Source of the DNA: Alitta virens
Taxonomy: Eukaryota > Annelida > Polychaeta > Phyllodocida > Nereididae
Reading direction: 5' to 3'
Assembly: GCA_932294295.1 (NCBI GenBank)
Contig: OW028581.1
Span: forward strand, 17,280,662-17,344,661
DNA length: 64,000 nt
The notes under the pieces are model-generated. The model was not told the origin of the DNA and made no database searches. It worked only from the letters and a program-made list of their open reading frames with translations. The translations under genes and the position numbers were made by a program. Shown here piece by piece: positions 19,955 through 30,908 of the stretch; within the stretch, counting starts at the first letter, position 1, and each line of letters opens with the position of its first letter.

Positions 19955-21119
19955 ACGACCACTAGTTGACGGCCAGCGCGTCGCGCATGCGCGAACGTGA
20001 CGTCATTTCGGGAACCCCTAAACGCTCCTATAGTCAAAATTGACCCCAAGTCAGAACATGCATGTAACTCACTTACACAGAACAGCAAGATCGATCCCTG
20101 CAGACTGGCAGCATCAGCTGCTGCTGTTTATTTCGTTCCAATTATTGTCTCAACTGACCAGAATGCATAAAAAAATTTGGTCGCGCCATCTGTTGATTTT
20201 TCCGGAAACTAGATATTCGTATTATTGCCAAATACAGATAAGGAAATAGCCACATCGATCTTTTCACATTATGGAAATATCCACTGCCGGATATTTTGGA
20301 GCTATTTTGGAGAATTGGATATTGACATTAGGACTTTGGACTGTTACAAAAAAAAACATATATAAATATGTACATAAAAGACGTATAAAAATAAAAGCAA
20401 GTTATAAAATCATAAAGCACCACTTACTATATATTAAAATTTAATATATTGGGACCTTTCTATATATCACACAAGAAGGGGATGATGGCTTTATTTCATC
20501 AATATAGATTATATATGTTGTAATTCAAAGCTGCTCATGCTCCAAGCTCCATCCACACTTTTAAAAGGGGAATTCTTCGTTACACATTATAGTAAACAAA
20601 GTGATGTAAATTGTAATTATTATTATGCAAAATAAAGTTTATTATATGTGTAACTTTTTTTAGCAACCATGGACTGTTGCAGACTTTTGAGTGACAAAAA
20701 ACGTGATAGAGGTCGCCACAGTAAAACGACTACTGAGCGATAATTCGCACTCGAACTGAGCGATAATTCGCACTCGAACTAATTTACGAGTCATAGGAAC
20801 TTTGGGCAAGCTCGCCCAAAGGCTTGCTGATTCACCCAAAGACTAGCTGATTCGCCTAAAAGATATAATATCCTGCCCAATATGCAATCTCGGCAGATAT
20901 TGGATATTGGCAGCAACAGCAACCGCAAATTGAGAATATCCAAATTGAATTATATATCACAGCTAGGTATTACAAATTTGGAAAAATGTTTAATATTTTT
21001 TTCTCTGTTGGATGGACAAATAATTACATATTAAATACAGTACAATGTCTAGGTGCTCAACTGCATTGGTCGCAGAGGTTTTCTTGAACAATATTTATGA
21101 TGTTTGTGTGCTGTGTTTC
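19955..21119. other. AT-rich non-coding region with a small tandem repeat
   Basis: No gene recognised. A 24-bp unit, containing GAGCGATAATTCGCACTCG, is duplicated in tandem at about 20735-20780, followed by two or three variants of GCTGATTCGCCCAAAG. A 34-bp stretch at 20204-20237 recurs at 28661-28694 on the other side of the Gypsy insertion. Confidence 0.5.
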
Positions 21120-21913
21120 TGTCACGGCCAGAGTTTTGGCCTATGGTAAATCAGTATAAACAATTATATTGATACTAATAGCTAGTATGTGGTGTATATA
21201 ATGGTGGGTTAATATTATGAGGTTTATCAATTAAGTTAGGTGGTTTGATGTTGCATAATTACTGCTCCCTTCAGTTCAGTCAGCTGATTCATGAGTATTG
21301 AAATAATGTGATTAAGGGAGACAAGAGGATTAGCAATGTGGGTCGTTATGCGTGCTTGAGTGAATTTCTGAGCCAATGTGGGAGGTCTTGGCTGGTGTCA
21401 CATGGTCACTTCCAGAATAGATTGCAGAGAAGCAGCATCTTGCTATCTCTCTCTCTCTGATTTTGGTCTTGTGTTTATTCCTGACCTCACCACCTCATAG
21501 GTAGAATCCTGCTGTCCTTTTGAGGATCATCATAAGAGGATCTTCTTGTTTGACTTGAAGAGAACCGGCATGTTTGACTGGTCTACAATTTACAACGGAG
21601 TCTACAGTTTACATCTTCTTTTTGCCTAGATCAACTTTATCTTTATCAACGTTGGATCAACACATGTGGTTGCAGCAGCAGTACTTGGTTTTCTGACTTA
21701 TGTGTCTTATGAGACAATTTACTGACTTTATGCGAGTCTAATGCACTTCAATGGTCTAAACCAGTGCTACAAATATCTCTGATACACCGTTGTGTCGACA
21801 ATATGTAAATATGTAAAGAATAATTCCGGTAATAATAAATTTGTTCTCAAATTTAAATTTGTTGTCAGCATACTGTGAGTAGTGAGAACACCTGGGGACC
21901 ACATTCCGGAACA
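21120..21913 (+). repeat. 5' LTR of the Gmr1-like element
   Basis: 794 bp starting TGTCACGG and ending CGGAACA. It is nearly identical to the copy at 27482-28275. Confidence 0.95.
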
Positions 21914-21914
21914 A

Positions 21915-21932
21915 TGGGGGCTCGTCCGGGAT
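21915..21932 (+). promoter_or_regulatory. Primer-binding site complementary to tRNA-Pro
   Basis: TGGGGGCTCGTCCGGGAT lies one base after the 5' LTR. It is the classic 18-nt site complementary to the 3' end of tRNA-Pro, used to prime minus-strand DNA synthesis. Confidence 0.9.
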
Positions 21933-22342
21933 CCAGATCCCATGTAGGTTACTCACGCTTGCAGTGGCTGATTAACAATACAGCAGTTCCTATGAGGTGG
22001 TGATAGTCGTTCTAAGTGACCCTATATACTCTTCTGTATAGCATGTAGTATATAGTAGCTTGTTGTTTACATTCCAATTACTTTTTCAGATATCTGGTGT
22101 ACAATACAACCTCAACAGTAATAGAGAGGAAAAGAGCACGCAGAAAAATTGACGCTTACAAGTGGTGTGATCAGGAATCAGGAGAACGACCAGAACTTTT
22201 GGGTAATACAGTAATAACTGTGTGACGTTGATGCCAGTTGAATGTTCCTTTGTTTGACTCAGTGATTCACTCAGCCAAATTACCTTATAGAATTCACTCA
22301 TGTGAGGTTAGATTGCTGATTCTCGGTGTGTCTGGCTCAGTC

Positions 22343-24863
22343 ATGAATACTTTAGATCAGCTTATAGCATCTGGGCAAAGTCTTGGTTTCATTGGTAAAG
22401 AGCTGCAAGACTTTGTTAGCCAACAACAACAGTTGGAGAGGGAAGAGAGAGCAGCAGAAAGGGCAGATAAAAAGTTAAGAGAAGAACATCAAGCTACATT
22501 AAGAGCAGCAACGTCTCAGTCATGAAGAAGCTTCACAAAGGCTTCAGTCTCAGCAGGTAGAAAATCAGTTGCAACATGAGGCGTATGTGGAAAAGCTGAA
22601 ATTTGATTTAGCTGAGAAAGAAAAAACGTTAGAAGTGCAAGTAGAAAGAGCAAAATTAGAATCGCTAGAGCAGGTAGAATCTTTCAAATTACAGTTACAT
22701 GAAAAGCAACTTGAAGTTGAAAGAGAAAAGTATGAAGCAAAGAAAGGTCATAGCTTTTTGAAGTCTAAATTACCTCCATTCAATGAAGATAAAGACAAAT
22801 TTGATGCTTACCTTAGTCGTTTTGAGAGTTATGCGGCTCTTAGGAAATGGCCTATAGAAGAATGGGCTATACAGCTTAGCATCCTTTTGAGTGGGAAAGC
22901 CTTAGATACTTATTATGGTCTTTCGGTGGATGATCAGGTTGATTATGATATGGTCAAGGAAGCTCTATTGCGTTGATATGAATTGACGGAGGACGAGTTC
23001 CTTCGACAATTCTTTAGTGTAAAACCAGATCAGGGTGAGACGCCAACTCAGTACATTGTTCGATTGGAAAGGATTTTGAGTAGGTGGATCCAGTCATCCA
23101 AAATCGCTCGGACCTTTGAAGAATTGTGTCAGTTATTGAGTAGGGAGCAATTCATTAGGAAATGTCATCCATCCTTAGCGGCATATTTGCGGGAAAAGAA
23201 ATTGACAAGTACCCTTGAGTTAGCCAAGGTCACAGAATTGTACTTGGATGCTCATGGGGGAACTATGTATGAGGAAAAGGGTTCAAAGAGGAAAGTTAGT
23301 TCTAATTTCACAGGTCTTGTCGCTAAAAAGAGTGATGAAAGGAAGAGGTTGGACAAAGAGTCTGATGCACAGGGTGCACAAAATGTCTGCAGGTATTGTA
23401 AGAAGCAAGGGCATGTGATTGACAATTGCAGGAAACTTGTTGACAAGAAAAGTAGAGTATGCTATGTTTGCTCAAGTCCTGACCATCTTGCATCAGAGTG
23501 TCCCGAAAGGAAAGTCTTTGCAGGATTCTTGTCGAAAGAAAAAAGGGCAATTGAGAAAATCTGTAAAAAATCGGGTGTTCCAGTTAGCAGAGGTTTGGTC
23601 AATGGTAGTAAGGTTGGTGTCATGAGGGATCAAGGCAGTACTATGGTGATTGTCAAGAAATTATTAGTGAAGCCTGATCAGTTCTTGAATAAGGAAGTTC
23701 AGTGTTCACTGGTGGATGGTACTTCATGTAGTTATCCATTAGCGAAGGTAGTGGTTGATACTGATTATTTGAAAGGTTCGGTTGAGGCAGTAGTCATGGA
23801 ATCACCTTTGTTCGATCTTGTAGTAGGGAATGTTCCAGAAATTAATTCTGTTATTGGTGATTGTATTTTGTCTGCCGAAGATGCAGATGTTGTTCTAGAT
23901 GGTGGGGCTGCCGATAATGCAGACACCATTTCTATCAATAGTGTAGGTGCTTATCCATCTGTCCAGAGTACAGATGTTCTTTGTGATGTTTTCAACACAG
24001 AAGGTGTTTGTATTGATTCCAAAATGGATTCACAGGTTTTGTCTGCGGAGAGTGCAGGTGTGCTTGCAGATGGTTGTACTGCCGAGAGAGCAGATGCCAT
24101 CTCTGCTGGTGATGCAGATGTTTTGTCTCACTCTGTTGAGAGTGCAGGCAGTGGTTTTGGTGTTTATGCTGCCAATAGCGCAGAGGAGTCTAATGTTCCT
24201 GTAAGGAGTGCAGGAGACTTTGAGAGGGATCATTCTCTTTCATTTGGGGTCGATTCCCAATTAGTTGTTTCATCTGCCAGTGGTGTAGATAATGCATTAG
24301 AGATTATTAATGCAATTGTTGACCCAAATCAGGTTGTCTCTCCTGTCTGTGGTACGGATAGTGGGTCAGATGTTGCTGACAATGTTCCAAGTGGTTCCTT
24401 TTCTTCTAACAGCAATGAGGTAACTGCTGTTTCATCTGCTAGAAATGCAGATTTTGATGTTATTGTTAACTCTGTCAAGTGTACAGATGATAATTTGTCG
24501 ATTCCAGGTGTAGAGAGTGGCAAACCTCAATCTGGAGACACAAAAAGTGTCACAATTAAGGTGTACCTCAGATCACCTCCAGAGGTTAATATACCGGATG
24601 GGGTAGTTGCTGCAGTGACAAGGTCACAGGCAAAGGGAAAAGCCATTTCTCCGTTGTTGGTGCCACCACAAGATGTTGTAAGCACTGACAGATTAATAGA
24701 GTTACAGAAGTCTGATGAGACATTGCAGACTTACTGGCAATATGCAGATGAGGGTGTAGTTCGAGACACCAAAAATGCTTCCATTAGTTTTGTTGTGAAA
24801 AAGGGTGTTTTGCACCGTTTTTTTGTCTATGGTAGTGCAGTTGGTTGTTCCTTTGGGGTGTAG
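22343..24863 (+). pseudogene. gag (SCAN-like capsid region, zinc knuckles) and protease-like region, with two breaks
   Basis: Starts MNTLDQLIASGQSLGF and runs into a Glu/Lys/Gln-rich coiled coil. The frame is lost near 22500-22530 by a one-base shift and stopped by TGA at 22974-22976 (in a CGT TGA TAT context); otherwise it is open to 24863. After the coiled coil comes the capsid-like part (FNEDKDKFDAYLSRFESYA, then YELTEDEFLRQFF and LCQLLSREQFIRKCHP), which resembles the Gmr1-type Gag thought to be ancestral to vertebrate SCAN domains. Two CCHC knuckles follow (CRYCKKQGHVIDNC and CYVCSSPDHLASEC). Next is a retropepsin-like fold with GVMRDQGSTMVIV and FDLVVGN; the expected D-T/S-G reads D-Q-G. 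About 220 low-complexity residues rich in SAxxAD separate it from pol. Confidence 0.85.
23880..24540 (+). repeat. Coding low-complexity repeat between protease and integrase
   Basis: The gag-protease frame contains many short imperfect repeats such as SAEDADVVLDGG, SAESAGVLADGC and SAGDADVLSHS over about 220 residues. It reads as a repeat-expanded linker; no domain is recognised. Confidence 0.6.
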
Positions 24864-27414
24864 GAAAAAGGTTTTGGAAATTGCCCATGACGGACTAATG
24901 AGTGGTCACAGGGGCATTAGAAGAACTCATGATAGAGTGATTTCTAACTTCTACTGGCCTGGCGTGAGGGATGATGTCACAAGGTATTGTAGGTCATGTG
25001 ATCGTTGTCAAAAGACGGTCCAAAAGGGACGACAAGGCAAGGCTCCCCTTGGGAAGATGCCAATTATCAAAATTCCATTCGAGAGAGTTGCAATTGATCT
25101 AGTTGGTCCTATTGTCCCTTGTTCAGAGAGAGGACATCGATACATTCTGACAGTTGTGGATTTTGCAACGAGATATCCAGAGGCAGTTGTTCTCAAGCGC
25201 ATTGATACTATTTCTGTAGCTGAAGGTTTAATAGAAGTGTTTAGTCGGGTTGGTTTTCCTTCGGAAGTTCTATCTGATCGAGGTTCTCAATTTGTGTCAC
25301 AGATTATGCAGGAAGTTAGTCGGCTCTTGTCTATCAAACAAATTTTCACCAGTCCATATCATCCTATGTGTAATGGGTTAGTAGAGAGGTGGAACGGTAC
25401 GATGAAGTCTATCCTCAAGAAACTTTGCGCAGAGAATCCAAAGCAATGGGACAGATATCTCCCAGCGGTATTGTTTGCAAATCGCTCCACAGTGCAAGAA
25501 AGCACTGGGTATTCTCCTTTCGAACTAGTAATGGGTCAGAAAGTTAGAGGTCCAATGGAAATTCTGAAGGATTTTTGGGTGAGAAAGGATTGTCAAAGTG
25601 AGACAAAGACAGTCTATCAGTATGTCTTAGATCTAAAGAAAAGGTTGCAAGACACATGTCGCATTGCACAAGTTGAGTTAAAGAAGGCCCAAGAGACGCA
25701 AAAGGTTTATTATGACAAAAAGTCAAAACCAAAGGTACTGAAAGTGGGATCTCAAGTTCTTTTGCTCTTGCCTGTGAAGCAAAATAAGCTTCTGCTTCAG
25801 TGGAGAGGTCCTTACAGGGTTGTTCAGAGAATGTCACGTGAGAACTATGTCATTGAAGTTAAGGGAAAGAACAAGGTCTTCCATGTGAATATGTTGAAGG
25901 AATATGTAAAGCGAGAATCTGTTGACCATGGTGTCAGTTGTGCAATCATTGTTAAAGATGGCGAGGATGTTGACAAGGAGTTGATCAATGTGGTCTCAAT
26001 GGGTTATTCAGGCAATTTGACTGATGTAAAAGTGTCGGGGGAATTGAGTGATGACCATAGAAATGAGTTAAGATCACTGTTGGATGAATTCAGTGATGTA
26101 CTTACGAATATTCCTGGTAGGACTGATATTGAGACTCATCACATTCGGATGATTGGTGATGAACCAGTGAGAGTCAAGCCTCATCCCATTCCGTATGCAT
26201 TGCGTGATACAATAAAGAAGGAAGTTGCTGAGATGTTGGAGTTAGGCATAATTAGGGAATCTAAATCGCCATACGCTTCTCCTCCGGTAATTGTTGCTAA
26301 GCCAGATGGATCAAACCGTTTTTGTGTTAATTACAAAAAACTGAATTCTCAGTCTGTTTTTGATGGAGAACCAATGCCTAATCCAGAGGATATTTTCATT
26401 GCCATGAGTGGAAAAAAGTTTAAGTCTAAGATGGATTTGTCAAAAGGGTATTGGCAGATAATGATGTCGCCAGAGTCTATTGAAAAGACTGCTTTTGTGA
26501 CTCCTGAGGGTGTGTATGAATTTCTTAGGATGCCTTTTGGTCTCATGAATTCGGCTGCTAGCTTTAATCGACTCATGCGGAAAGTTTTGCACGGAGTTTC
26601 AGGGGTTGGATGTTTTGTGGATGATGTTGTCATTTTCACTGATACCTGGGAATCTCATTTGTCTGTGCTGAGAGAGGTGTTTCTGAGGTTGAGGAAAGCA
26701 GGGTTAACTGTGAAACCATCCAAATGTCAATTGGGGTTTCAAACGATTGAGTTTCTAGGTCACGTTGTCACTAGAGATACTCTTGAACTTAGGAGAGAGA
26801 AAGTTAATGAAATTTTGGCTGTCGGAAGGCCACATACAAAGAGGCAAGTAAATTCATTTTTGGCTATGGTCGGATATTATGGGAAATTCATTCCCAGACT
26901 CTCTGACATAACGTTCAATCTGAATGAATTAACCAAGAAGGGATTGCCAAATCATGTAGAGTGGAAAGATTCTCACCAATTAGCATTTGATGCTCTAAAA
27001 GCTAAGCTTGCGCAAATGCCTATTCTAAGGTTGTTGGATCTAGATAAGCTGGCGTATGTCCAAACTGATGCTTCAGATGTGGGTCTAGGCTGTGCATTAT
27101 TGCAGCAGCATGATGGTTATTTGCATCCAGTGAGATATCACTGTAGAAAGCTCAACAAGGCTGAGAGAAACTATGCCACAATTGAAAAGGAGTGTCTCAC
27201 TATTATTTGGGCTATTGATAAGCTTAAAGTAATACTGTACGGCAGGGAATTTGTCTTACTCACAGACCATAAACCTTTGGTATTTCTTAGGGAATCTAAT
27301 ATCAAGAATGCCAGGATTATGAGATGGTCTTTGTTTTTGCAAGACTGGTCGTTCAAGATCCAGTCAATAAGAGGTGTAGACAATCATGTTGCAGACTATC
27401 TAAGCAGGGCATGA
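24805..27414 (+). CDS. pol: integrase followed by reverse transcriptase and RNase H
   Basis: An uninterrupted 869-codon frame, overlapping the gag frame by 59 bp in the +1 register. In order: integrase HHCC finger (HDGLMSGHRGIRRTHD, CRSCDRCQK); catalytic core with D in AIDLVGP, D in VLSDRGSQF and E in GLVERWNGT; a GPY/F module (RGPYRVV, then VFHVNMLKEY); reverse transcriptase with VNYKKLN, MDLSKGYWQIMM, MPFGLMNSAASFNRLM and the catalytic FVDDVVIF; RNase H with VQTDASDVGLGCALLQ, TIEKECLTIIWAI and LLTDHKPLVFL. All catalytic residues are present. A run of seven T at about 24819-24825 in the overlap could be a frameshift site or a simple indel. Integrase-before-RT order marks the Gmr1-like group. 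Confidence 0.95.
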   Translation: MFCTVFLSMVVQLVVPLGCRKKVLEIAHDGLMSGHRGIRRTHDRVISNFYWPGVRDDVTRYCRSCDRCQKTVQKGRQGKAPLGKMPIIKIPFERVAIDLVGPIVPCSERGHRYILTVVDFATRYPEAVVLKRIDTISVAEGLIEVFSRVGFPSEVLSDRGSQFVSQIMQEVSRLLSIKQIFTSPYHPMCNGLVERWNGTMKSILKKLCAENPKQWDRYLPAVLFANRSTVQESTGYSPFELVMGQKVRGPMEILKDFWVRKDCQSETKTVYQYVLDLKKRLQDTCRIAQVELKKAQETQKVYYDKKSKPKVLKVGSQVLLLLPVKQNKLLLQWRGPYRVVQRMSRENYVIEVKGKNKVFHVNMLKEYVKRESVDHGVSCAIIVKDGEDVDKELINVVSMGYSGNLTDVKVSGELSDDHRNELRSLLDEFSDVLTNIPGRTDIETHHIRMIGDEPVRVKPHPIPYALRDTIKKEVAEMLELGIIRESKSPYASPPVIVAKPDGSNRFCVNYKKLNSQSVFDGEPMPNPEDIFIAMSGKKFKSKMDLSKGYWQIMMSPESIEKTAFVTPEGVYEFLRMPFGLMNSAASFNRLMRKVLHGVSGVGCFVDDVVIFTDTWESHLSVLREVFLRLRKAGLTVKPSKCQLGFQTIEFLGHVVTRDTLELRREKVNEILAVGRPHTKRQVNSFLAMVGYYGKFIPRLSDITFNLNELTKKGLPNHVEWKDSHQLAFDALKAKLAQMPILRLLDLDKLAYVQTDASDVGLGCALLQQHDGYLHPVRYHCRKLNKAERNYATIEKECLTIIWAIDKLKVILYGREFVLLTDHKPLVFLRESNIKNARIMRWSLFLQDWSFKIQSIRGVDNHVADYLSRA

Positions 27415-27469
27415 TTTAATTTAACACTTTCCCCAAAACTCTAGAGATGATCTGCTTTGCAGGATCTTT

Positions 27470-27481
27470 AGAGGGGGGTAA
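27470..27481 (+). promoter_or_regulatory. Polypurine tract
   Basis: AGAGGGGGGTAA immediately before the 3' LTR; primes plus-strand DNA synthesis in LTR retrotransposons. Confidence 0.85.
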
Positions 27482-28275
27482 TGTCACGGCCAGAGTTTTG
27501 GCCTATGGTAAATCAGTATAAACAATTATATTGATACTAATAGCTAGTATGTGGTGTATATAATGGTGGGTTAATATTATGAGGTTTATCAATTAAGTTA
27601 GGTGGTTTGATGTTGCATAATTACTGCTCCCTTCAGTTCAGTCAGCTGATTCATGAGTATTGAAATAATGTGATTAAGGGAGACAAGAGGATTAGCAATG
27701 TGGGTCGTTATGCGTGCTTGAGTGAATTTCTGAGCCAATGTGGGAGGTCTTGGCTGGTGTCACATGGTCACTTCCAGAATAGATTGCAGAGGAGCAGCAT
27801 CTTGCTATCTCTCTCTCTCTGATTTTGGTCTTGTGTTTATTCCTGACTCCACCACCTCATAGGTAGAATCCTGCTGTCCTTTTGAGGATCATCATAAGAG
27901 GATCTTCTTGTTTGACTTGAAGAGAACCGGCATGTTTGACTGGTCTACAATTTACAACGGAGTCTACAGTTTACATCTTCTTTTTGCCTAGATCAACTTT
28001 ATCTTTATCAACGTTGGATCAACACATGTGGTTGCAGCAGCAGTACTTGGTTTTCTGACTTATGTGTCTTATGAGACAATTTACTGACTTTATGCGAGTC
28101 TAATGCACTTCAACGGTCTAAACCAGTGCTACAAATATCTCTGATACACCGTTGTGTCGACAATATGTAAATATGTAAAGAATAATTCCGGTAATAATAA
28201 ATTTGTTCTCAAATTTAAATTTGTTGTCAGCATACTGTGAGTAGTGAGAACACCTGGGGACCACATTCCGTAACA
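27482..28275 (+). repeat. 3' LTR of the Gmr1-like element
   Basis: 794 bp from TGTCACGG to CCGTAACA, followed by target duplication GTTTC. It differs from the 5' LTR at about five positions. Confidence 0.95.
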
Positions 28276-28280
28276 GTTTC

Positions 28281-29192
28281 AACCACAACTGTTAAGTAGA
28301 TCTAAAATTTTTTATTTATATATTTTTCAACAACAGACCTTGGGACAATATCCGGGGCCTTAGTCTCGAAAGTTTCATTGGCATAACTGCTAACATCACC
28401 ACGCACGAGCTAAGAAGAGGTGAGCTGAACCAGCCTCCTGAACACCCACGAGCGGGCACCACTGACTGCTGTGAAACTGGGGCCACATTTCACACTCAAA
28501 GAGTTGACATATGAATTTCACAGACTTGCTTTGTTAGCATACTTTTTTCTTATAGTGTCATTTTATATTCATGCAGTGGACATATTTATAGAAAATTTAG
28601 TATCAACACCTTGCATGTTATTAAATTTACATTCAGTGAATTCACAAAAGAAATTGACCTGGAAACTAGATATTCGTATTATCGCCAAATACAGGTCCAC
28701 GCACACATGAATGTGTTTCAAGCTGCAATAAAAATACCTAAAAAAATACTATAATTCAAATTTTATCATTTGCAAAATTTCGCTCAAATAGGGTAGTGTC
28801 TTTGATATGAAAGTTTAAAAACAAAAGAATTTTCAACTTATTAGCCCTTATTAGAAATATAACTTCATTTTTGATTGTAGTTAGGCATTAAAACGTTGCA
28901 CTAAATGAAATTTTAACCTGTTAGTGTCCAGCCATGAGAAATCGTACCCATCTTCCCACCATGGCATCAGGTCCACAACCAGATATTGCAACATCATGTT
29001 GTTATACCTATGAAGATGAAATAATACCAAGTTTAATTGATTCATATTTATATCCCAATCTCAGCAAGGTTGCACTGGGCCAAAATTTGAGTTATATTGC
29101 TTTTGAGCATTCCTGCATGTTTCATATTTTCTTTTTTGCATTGAACAATTTTGATATGAACAAAGAATGTGCAGCTATTGAGATCTGTGAAA
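28281..29192. other. AT-rich region without recognised features
   Basis: No gene recognised. It contains the second copy of the 34-bp sequence also found at 20204. A 101-codon open frame at 28934-29239 has no recognisable motif and enters a tandem repeat, so I do not call it. Confidence 0.45.
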
Positions 29193-29328
29193 TCAGCTAC
29201 CTGGCACTGGCTACTTGGCATTTACTTGAAATATCTTGAAGTCAGCTACCTGGCGCTGGCTACTTGGCATTTACTTGAGTGGCCTTGAAGATAGCTACTT
29301 GGCACTGGCTACTTGGCGTTTACTTGAA
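29193..29328. repeat. 49-bp tandem repeat, 2.8 copies
   Basis: Units start at 29193, 29242 and 29291. Each reads AGCTAC(C/T)TGGC(A/G)CTGG, then CTACTTGGC and TTTACTTGA, and the first two end CTTGAAG. Confidence 0.9.
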
Positions 29329-29409
29329 CTTGTCATATGTTAAGAAATAATAAAGCAGCCACAGTAAATTTCATTTCACTTCATTAATGCATTAAATCCT
29401 ATCTACTTG

Positions 29410-29757
29410 AGAAAAATCGGCCGAAAGTTGGTTTTTGGCCAACAGCCAACCGACCAACCAACCTACCAAAACTAATTCTAAGGACCCCAGAAACCATAAT
29501 CAAGCATTAGAACTAAGTTTCATTGCTTCATTTTTGTATACAAGTCCACCGAAGTTTTTTTCAGCCGACAGCCAACCGACCAAGCGACCTACTAAAACTA
29601 ATTCTAAGGACCCCAGAAACAACATTCAAGCATTAGAACAAAGTTTCATGGCTTCATTTTTGCATACAAGCCCATTTACTTGAGAAAAATCGTATTTACT
29701 TGGCCGAAAGTTGGTTTTCAGCCAACAGCCAACCGACCAACCAACCTACCAAAACTT
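29410..29757. repeat. Tandem repeat, unit about 130-150 bp, about 2.5 copies
   Basis: CAGCCAACCGACCAA, ACCTAC(C/T)(A)AAAACTAATT, AAGGACCCCAGAAAC and GCATTAGAAC recur in order at about 29441-29540 and 29571-29665. The first part returns at 29695-29757, flanked by TTTACTTG(A/G) words shared with the array at 29193. Confidence 0.8.
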
Positions 29758-30118
29758 AGTATGGTCAAGTGGTCCGCCCGACGACTGGTCCACAACCAAC
29801 TGGTCCACTGTCACTTAAGCTCTCTTGTAATCCATGGTGATTACAGTCCTATCTGAGCTGCTCATTGCAATTCATACAGTGCAGTGACACATGGCAACCT
29901 TGTGATCAACCATGTGCTTGTAATCATGTGTCAATTGCAATTCAGTTTATGACTGTAATAAGGCCTTCTGTAATCTACTTCACGGGAACTCCTAAAACAA
30001 CTGGCCAACTTATAGTTACCAGTTGACTTTCTGGCGGGCCAGTTGACTCATATGATATCAATGTGTAACTCAAAATGCTGTTGTTTTTTGGCAAATTTAG
30101 ATGACATTCCACGCATAA

Positions 30119-30292
30119 CTGCATGTGCAGTCTGAAGTGCATATGCACATTAGTTGATATGTGCAATGTGCCAGTGGTGGCTGCATATGCCATTGTGGCT
30201 GCATGTGCCAGTGGCGGCTGCATGTGCCAATTGTACTGCATGTGCCAATGCCAGTTGCATGTGCAATTCCACTGCATGTGCACACATGCATG
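30119..30292. repeat. Minisatellite of GCATGTGC-containing 18-bp units
   Basis: About nine diverged repeats of a unit like GGCTGCATGTGCCAGT. It produces spurious Cys/His-rich and Met/Cys-rich open frames on both strands that mimic zinc fingers. Confidence 0.85.
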
Positions 30293-30743
30293 TCATTTTT
30301 TAGGAAATCATATATTCCTCTGAAATTTTGACAGAAGACCTATAAATGGGCTCAAAGATAAATGCATTGCAACATGATTTTGTATGATTATAGTGAAGTA
30401 CACATAAATAGTAAAATCGTATTTTTTGCAAATTATTTAGGTATATTTCCATAAATATGAAAAAGTTAATTAGTAAAATATGCATATATATAAACTGTAT
30501 TTATAAACAGAGAGTATCATGGTTTTGGAAGGATAGCAAACTACACAATTTCAGCATAGATATCTATATGCTGAAAAAATAAATTAGGCCTATATATATA
30601 TATAATTTATTTTTTCCTATTTTCCATTATGATGAAAAAAGTGTGAAATAAATGTCAAAATGTATATTTTTACATCTAAAACATAGCCCTGCCAAATCAG
30701 TTCCATTGTTTGATTTTGCGCGTAGCCTCTGAACGGCTGACAG

Positions 30744-30902
30744 CCAGGGGCGGACTGGGATGAAATAGTGGCCCTGGAAATTTGAGTCACAGCGGCCCAG
30801 ATGTATCTCTGGGTATTTTTTTTTAATTATTATTATTTTTTCTTTACACCATCGGCCCACCGGGAAACCTCCCGGCCTCCCGGCGGCCCAGTCCGCCCCT
30901 GG
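30744..30902. mobile_element. hAT-type MITE
   Basis: A 159-bp element starts CCAGGGGCGGACTGG and ends with the inverted counterpart CCAGTCCGCCCCTGG. TGACAG flanks both sides; a widened 8-bp comparison matches at six positions, as expected for an aged hAT duplication. There is no coding capacity. Confidence 0.8.
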
Positions 30903-30908
30903 TGACAG

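Larger units (their letters stand above)
21120..28275 (+). mobile_element. Complete Gmr1-like Ty3/Gypsy LTR retrotransposon
   Basis: This 7,156-bp element has two 794-bp LTRs, a primer-binding site, gag, protease-like, integrase and RT-RNase H regions, and a polypurine tract. The 5-bp direct repeat GTTTC flanks it exactly (21115-21119 and 28276-28280). I count about five LTR differences, so the insertion is recent. The integrase lies upstream of the reverse transcriptase, the reverse of ordinary Gypsy order and diagnostic of the Gmr1-like group. No env-like frame exists. Gag carries a frameshift and a stop while pol is open throughout, so this copy is probably non-autonomous though young. Confidence 0.95.

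Noticed and set aside
23947..24233. Overlapping 85- and 67-codon frames on either strand within the Gypsy element
   Set aside because: Shadow frames of the repeat-rich gag-protease region.
26000..28275. An envelope gene in the LTR retrotransposon
   Set aside because: Only about 65 bp separate the end of pol and the 3' LTR.
29193..30292. CRISPR-like direct repeats
   Set aside because: Units are contiguous without unique spacers of constant length and the genome is eukaryotic; they are minisatellites.
30097..30323. Cys/His-rich frames resembling zinc fingers or metallothionein
   Set aside because: Produced by an 18-bp minisatellite in every frame; no start context or splice sites.
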